From Copromyces sp. CBS 386.78 (taxonomy: Eukaryota; Ascomycota; Sordariomycetes; Sordariales; Sordariaceae): a stretch of 64,000 bases of DNA. Where the stretch lies: contig MU839120.1 of NCBI GenBank assembly GCA_030685235.1, positions 248,001 to 312,000 on the forward strand, written 5' to 3'. This document shows positions 56,860 to 64,000 of this stretch, piece by piece (the stretch's first letter is position 1; every line of letters begins with the position of its first letter). The position numbers and the translations under genes were made by a program. The notes beneath the pieces are model-generated. The model was not told the origin of the DNA. It searched no databases and saw nothing but the letters and a program-made list of their open reading frames with translations.

Positions 56860-57806
56860 GGGACGTTTGAGCCACTGACGACGGTACGTACCGGGCGGCC
56901 AGAGCGGCTACATTAATAAATTGGATCAAGGTTTTTGTTCGCCTGAGCGCGTTCCTGGATGCTTTCGAGAACCGTTATCAAACTTGCAGTTGTGTCCCTG
57001 AATTACACTGAGGCATTGGATCCCGTGCTTGACCTCATGAGGCGACGTGATGGGAATTTTGGCGAGGCATCGACAATTTGTCACCACCTTTGAAAGTTGG
57101 TCTTGGCATTTGCAATCCATCCATGAACATCATTAGGCTGATGTTTGAGCTTCGATTTGACCTTGGTCCAGGTCTGGTTGTGAAGCACCTCTCGGTAACT
57201 AGCCTACAGCTTGTCGGAACCTGGCAATCCGGCATCAGGTCATTCTTTGATGAAGCTCTACCAGCATCATTCTCCTCACGGAATTCTCCTTTGACCGGAT
57301 CGCAGCCGAACCAACATTGAAGTCGGCTCCCCGCCTTACCAATCCAGTCTGTCATCAATCAACCAGTGGACGCCGCCCCGCTTGACAAGTCAAGCCCAAA
57401 GAAACAATCAATCCCCACCACATCCCACATTTCCGGGTTCGACAGTGACAGCCCGAAGCCTTGAACAGGAACCGACCATCTCGGCAATCTTTACATCCGA
57501 CCCCGGTCATATGGCCTGATTGCACTGATCATCATCCCAGTTATTCCAGTGTTGTTACCAATATTCCATATCGCCACTTTTACGCGTCCCTTGAGAGAGA
57601 GGCTGAGAGGCCATTTGGGGCGAAGCTTCCTTCTCTTCGTGTATTTCCGGCCAAGGGTCTTGGTACCTAGCCAGCACCGGCGAGACGAAATTCCGAACAG
57701 GCAGCCGGAACTTGCCATTACTCACCCTTCGTATATTGCTGCTGTTGTCGTACCGAAAGCCCAGAACCATTCGTTTGCAGGGTTGGGGGAATAACAAGGT
57801 CGAACC
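56860..57806. promoter_or_regulatory. NCA2 promoter region right of the retrotransposon
   Basis: About 950 bp of normal composition without a supported gene. It should contain the NCA2 promoter and leader. The element therefore inserted within about 1 kb of NCA2 and 1 kb of ERG25. Confidence 0.5.
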
Positions 57807-60003
57807 ATGGCGATCGTGGCCGAGTTAGTACTCTTCCGGGGTCTTCATATAAGGACTTACTTGTCAGTTTGTTCTCCATGATGGGACGGTGGTGTTAACA
57901 TGACTTCTCTCTTGACAGCAAGGTGCGTCGCTTAGACGTACACATTGACAGGATCGTGGGACTGGAGCCCGGCTCCATCGCGGATGCCGAACATGATCAA
58001 CAAGCGACGGGTTTGCTCACGGCCGTGAGCGAGCCGCCTTCACCCCGTGCCGATGAGCTCTTGCGCATAGCTAGGACCTTGTCTACTGCCTCTCGGTCCG
58101 GCACCTTTCTGGCCCCTTCTCGTATCAAGCAACTGCTGGAAGACTCCGGCCTGGCCGCGGAGACGGAACTCGCCGAGCAGCAAGGAGAAGTTGGCGTTGA
58201 GAGCCAGTATGAGCAGGATATCGAGTGGCTCCTGGTGGCCAAGGCTACGGTGCAGACTTACGGCATCTTGATGAACACCTTCTTCGACCAAATCATGCCT
58301 CTCAGCGATGACATATGGTACTGGGATGATGTCCTCAGCTCATATCCCAAGAGCTGTTTGTACGCGACGCAAATCGCACCGGCTAGGGCGTGGTCTCGCG
58401 CCAAAGAGGTCTACGGTGTGGCCTGTGAGCGGATCAGGAACATCCACCTGCAGCAGCAGTCAGAGGGGGCCGAAGCGGCAGATTCGAGCGAATCTCTCAG
58501 GGAGGGAGTGTCACAGAAGTGGTCACAGTTTTACTGCATTGTGCGGCAAAGCATGGCGGACACTTCAGTTTCTAACCTTCGGCGCAAGATTCTCTCTCCC
58601 GTTGATCTGTGCCGTGCTGAAGCTCGCCGGAAGCGAGCAGAGCTCCAGAAGCTCAGGGAAACGATCGCCGCCGGGCTAGGAATCCTAGTGGATGAAGGGC
58701 TTGCCTTTGATCAAAGCGCCGAAGAGGACAAGGGCCTCGAATCGAGACTCATGGTGGCAGACAGTACGTTGGCTGATAGCATCGCTCTGATGCATGCGAT
58801 TCTCACCAACTCGGCGGAATCAAACGAACCGCTCTCGGTGTTCGAGGACTGTGTCTTTGCCGATGCCAGAGATGTTCGGGGCGCTTTCAGCACCGCCGAT
58901 AGCTCCAAGCCGAAAGCCTCGTCCGTTGCCGAACGCTTGGTCCAGATTTTGGACCATAGCTTGCTACAGCACAAAACAGCCGTTGCCAAACACGCTTCCG
59001 AAAACGGAAGGCCGTCCCGCGTAGTCCGGTACTGGCTTCCCGCTCTGGCTTTGCTCGTGTCCTCTCCCACCATACTGTACGTGCTCGTCAAGAGGCGCGA
59101 CAGCATCCTCGACTGGATCCAGAACCTCGGCGTCACCGTCCGCGACTTCTGGTTCAACTGGGTCATCGACCCCATTCGCAAGATCATCGGCACCATCCGT
59201 CACGATGCCAACAGCGAGATTGCCATCATGAGCCGCGACAGCCTCAAGGCCGACAGGGAGAGCTTGGAACGGATGGTGGTCGAGTTCACGCTGGATAACC
59301 CGAGCGTGGCCGTGGGTTCGCCCAACGTCACTGACCTCCAGATTGCGGACATCCGGGCCAAAGTCAGGGAGGGCGATGTTACCCCCATCCTGAAGGCCTA
59401 CGAAAAGGGTCTCCGTCGTCCCTTTGTCGGCGCCGTCAGCGGTGACCTCGTCCGGTCGCTGCTGATCCAGGTGCAGAAGACCAAGGTCGATCTGGAGGTG
59501 GCTATCAGTGGTATCGACTCGCTTCTTAAGAGCCAGGAGTTGCTCTTTGGCTTTGTCGGTCTGGCGCCCGGTGTTGTTGGTAAGTGACCCACCCGAAAAC
59601 TCCCTGTGAAGAAACATTGACGCAGCAGCAGCTAACTCCCGGTCCCAACCACATAGTCTCCATCGGCATCGTCCAATACCTCCGCACTGTCTTCGGCAGC
59701 CGCAAGGGTCTCCGCAGAGGCGAAAAGGTCCGCCGCGTCGTCAGGGTGCTGAGGAAGATGGACAGGATCCTGGCCGCGGGCGCGACCAACCCCAAGGGCG
59801 AGCTCAACTACAAGGATCGCGGTCTGCTGCTTTGCGAGGCGCATGTGCTCCGTGAGCTCGCTACCGAAGTGCTCCCTGGAGATGTCAAGCGCGAGTTCCT
59901 GGAGGATTTGGAAGACTTGACGAGCGTGAAGAATGTCGTTCTTCAGGAGAAGGCGCTGCAGAGGATTCGGTGGGCGTATGCTGAGTGGTTGGGCAAGAAG
60001 TAG
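57807..60003 (+). CDS. nca2: NCA2 family mitochondrial protein
   Basis: NCA2 of yeast acts at the mitochondrion, where it helps control synthesis of ATP synthase subunits 6 and 8. Exons are 57807-57862, 57919-59579 and 59657-60003 (introns 56 and 77 nt), giving 687 aa. The first exon was chosen because it is the only nearby ATG whose donor (TTGTCAGT) joins in phase 2 to the conserved KVRRLDVHIDRI start. An NCA2 domain fills the C-terminal half: MSRDSLKADRESLERMVVEF, a GDVTPILKAYEKGLRRPFVG block and GLLLCEAHVLRELA. Two hydrophobic segments are visible, near residue 390 (LPALALLVSSPTILYVLV) and near 563-583 (LLFGFVGLAPGVVVSIGIV). The C-terminus is AEWLGKK. Confidence 0.93.
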
Positions 60004-61721
60004 ATGACTGTTATGTGATATGATTAGTGTACTTTAGGGAACGACTACTAGACCTTCAAGATTTTCCTGTATGTATGGCATAGCTGCGGGACCTGGAGTC
60101 TTTAAATGCACGGGGGAGACCGTGATAGTATGGCAGGAGTAGTACAATGGGTGGTAGAGGTAAGGAGGCGCAGAGAATACCGGGCCTCAAGGCCAAAACC
60201 GAGTTTGTCTACGAACCCCTTAAATGTAGTGGATACCTACGCGGCGATGTTTCGTCCGCGTTGAAACACGAGACGACCCAATGACATTTTGTTGAACTTT
60301 TCTACGCTTCACGCAGGGGGAAAACAAGGGTTCATCAGGGGCCGCCTTTCATGTGGCGGGAAGGAAGGAAATATCTCTGGCGGAAGAGATCATTGGGCCA
60401 ATATCGAGTTATAGATCCATCAACGGCTACTGCGTCTCGTGCGTATAGACGTTCACCGCCCTATCCGCCCTTATCATTATTTACCTACCACAGCACCGCC
60501 TTTGGAACGATGCGTTTCGTTGAGGGAGGTCAACCATTTAGAACACAAGAAGGGCCCTCTGTGTCTTACGGGTTGCATGAGTGCATCAAACAATTCACAG
60601 CTGTTCCTTGGATGGTTGGGTCTCGTTCGGTCTTGAGGCTCACCTCCTTCCGCATCCCTAGATATGTACTACTAAGTACCTAGTCATAGCAGAGTTCCAT
60701 TAGCCCCTGGTTCCTGAATCTTGCATTGAGGGTGCAGTTGTCCCTTCCATCTCACTCCGGTTTCCTAGAAACATTCCGTCATGCACGACGACTTTTCTTA
60801 ATTGACCGTGAAGCTCAAGAACGGTCATTGACAAACATTGATGAATCTACCCAAGGCTGAAGTTGCTTTATTTCATCCAAGTCACATCATTCACAAAGAA
60901 TCATCTGGTGGAGTTGTTGCGGCGATTGTATGTTCTAGAAACTTGTACCGTCGCGTCCCCTAGTGTACACCACCACCATGCGCGACTATAGGAGCCCTCC
61001 TACTGTTAGTGGAAGTATGTACAGGTGTGCATGCCACTAACAGCAAGGTACGAATAACAGCCACCGACCCTCCATGGTCCGCGACTCTGCAGCAGGCAAG
61101 GTGCGTCAGCTCTCACAGCTCTTGCCTTCTTGACTTCTAATAGTCGATACCATCTTCTTGACTTCTTCGATTCCTTATTCTCAAAGTCTCAAACAAGCTA
61201 CAACACCCCTTTCTGCTTTCCCGTCCTCGTCGTTGATTGCCTTTTCGCTGCCAGCAATCTCCGCATCGCCCCGTAGAGGTACGCACTGCAGTAGGCCGGC
61301 CAAGGAGAGACCGACCCCATCGCGCTCTCGCCCGTTCGTTCTGCGACTCCTCCGCTGGACTTAACCCGTGCAACCGCCCTGCAGTTTTGACAGGCCCGTC
61401 GACGTCGCACTGCGGACACGCTTTCAACTAGGTACCACCACCAACCACCACAGTCCACCACTCACCTACACTACAATACAACTGAACATCATTCCTGCTG
61501 CTCCGTCGCCGGTTTCCTGAACTGCGCATCGTCACCATCTCGACAGTCCTCAGTCTCCATTCCCATTCCTGCCAACTAGACTTAGTGTCCAACACCCCGA
61601 TATCGAAGCGCCGGATTTCGATTGATATCCCCTTTGCCGAATTCCGGATTCCGAACTACCAGAGAAATATTCCACGAGATCGAAAGACGGGCGGCGGCGT
61701 AACCCCCATAACCAGCACATC
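60004..61721. other. NCA2 3' region and SEC4 promoter/leader
   Basis: No gene in this 1.7-kb spacer. A 10-bp perfect inverted repeat (CTGTTAGTGG at 61003-61012 and its complement at 61034-61043) could form a hairpin. The pyrimidine-rich stretch before 61722 is typical of a highly expressed gene's leader. Confidence 0.5.
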
Positions 61722-62676
<955 letters not shown>

Positions 62677-64000
62677 GCCAATGGGACAGCAGTTGTGTGG
62701 CGGCAGAACCCAGTCCCGGAGCTTGCGGGAAAAGCCCACTGCCATTACGATGGCGAAACGAGATACGATATATCCCCCGAGTACGAATGACAGCAGTCTG
62801 GCCTCATTCAATTCTACCTTGGTTGTAGCCTACGTCTATCGAACACGCACCTGCCTTCCTAGGCGGGCCGCCAGCATGCACGGCCGGGTCTACCGCATGG
62901 AAACAAAGAGGCGGTGTAGGGGAGAAAGAGGGTTTCTTTGGTCATAAGACTTTACTATGGTTGTAATGAAGCTAAAGTCCAAGAGGAAAAGACGACTTTA
63001 GTTATTCTGGAGGGCTCATTGCAACTCTCATCTTTGTCTCTCGGTAGCAGGAGGGAGGAGCGGCCGCGGAAGATGCGACGCGTGGCTCATTTTTCGCTTA
63101 TCGCTGTTGGGTTTATTATTACTGCGATGTCGAACCGGTGGGTGGTAGGATGGATAGGCCAGGGAGTTGAGGACGTGAACGACGATACGGAGACATGTGG
63201 GTATTATGACCGGCTTTGATCGATAAAGATGGGTTAAGCTGGGTTAGCAGCATGGACGAGGGGCAGAGAGCGAAACGAAACATTCTGGTCACGGAGTTTG
63301 GGTGCGATCTTTGGCTCTTCCTAATATATTTCATTTTCTTCTCTCTTGACTGTTTCCCTTCTTTGTTCTTTCTCTGGTTCGTTGTAGATTTCGTCTGGTG
63401 AATTCGCGTGCGCTCTTCCTTCAGCTGGATTTCTAAAGTACGAAGATACGAACCGTATAAAATATCACTTGCATAGAGACTGACTGACTGAGCTGACACC
63501 CTGGTCAGTTAACTATGGCTAGAGTGTCAAGACGACATACAAGTATGACGTGAGCGATAAGGTTGTTGACAAGGAAGAGCCACGATTCCACAGAGGTGCT
63601 CTTTTACTCTTTCAGGAAACGAGCACAAACAGCTGTGTAGATGCGGCCCGTGCGCTGCTCAACCTTGGTCTTTCGGTCTGACTGTTTACCTTACACAGTG
63701 CCGAGGAAGCCACCACCCACTGCAACGTCCAGGTTGTGCTGACCAGCACAACAGTGCTTAATCATCATCTCGATTCACCATTACCGCCTCTGCTTCTTTC
63801 AACCGGCGTAAATTGAAGGAGAGGGAATGATTTAAGGAGGAAGTCCGAAAAGCGTTGCCAGTCCCTTGCCATACCCGAGACAAGAAACATTTCACCAACA
63901 TCCGCACCAATCTTGTTACGGGATATCCACTGGGAATCGACATATCTGCCCTTCGACAAGATTCATCAACTCAACCCAAGAGACTCTGAAACACATCACA
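62677..64000. other. gene-free right edge
   Basis: Contains the 3' untranslated region of the Rab gene and then DNA without any supported gene on either strand up to the window end. Confidence 0.5.

Overview
This window looks like nuclear DNA of a filamentous ascomycete, most likely Neurospora or a close Sordariales relative. The genes carry short introns (mostly 52-280 nt) with CTAAC/CTGAC-type branch sites, GC-rich third codon positions and long gene-free spacers. A 6-kb retrotransposon is saturated with C-to-T and G-to-A changes, the hallmark of repeat-induced point mutation (RIP). Species cannot be fixed from sequence alone.

Layout. 1-4.5 kb: no gene, one Tc1/pogo-like MITE. 4.5-10.2 kb: an uncharacterised Ser-rich fungal protein, an assembly gap between long T runs, then ALG5 (dolichyl-phosphate glucosyltransferase). 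11-18.6 kb: a tandem-PAS protein and a large predicted mitochondrial protein, both on the minus strand and separated by 3 kb of gene-free DNA. 19.2-30.6 kb is the dense core: AFG2/DRG1 (60S ribosome maturation AAA+ ATPase), ARP5 and IES6 (the two partners of one INO80 remodeller module), a five-exon DAD4 (DASH kinetochore subunit, 72 aa) lying between them, GOT1 (ER-Golgi transport) and a five-exon profilin. 30.6-34.5 kb: no gene, but two abutting inverted-repeat elements. 34.6-37.1 kb: a large disordered fungal protein. 37.1-40.7 kb: a tRNA-like remnant and a small gene that changes reading frame twice. 40.7-49.9 kb: kapC-type bZIP factor, amidohydrolase, pterin-4a-carbinolamine dehydratase and ERG25. 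50.9-56.9 kb: a complete but dead Ty1/Copia element with 180-bp LTRs and a 5-bp target duplication, itself carrying a nested 440-bp inverted-repeat element with an 8-bp target duplication. 57.8-62.7 kb: NCA2 (mitochondrial) and a SEC4/Rab8-type GTPase.

How the genes relate. Most are unlinked housekeeping functions: membrane and secretory pathway (ALG5, GOT1, ERG25, SEC4), chromatin and mitosis (ARP5, IES6, DAD4), cytoskeleton (profilin), ribosome assembly (AFG2), mitochondrion (NCA2, the 16-18 kb gene). The one clear functional cluster is ARP5-DAD4-IES6. I rebuilt exon structures by eye from GT/AG sites, frame continuity and family knowledge. I saw no new defence or biosynthetic system. The novelty here lies in the transposon layers and in several unnamed fungal proteins.
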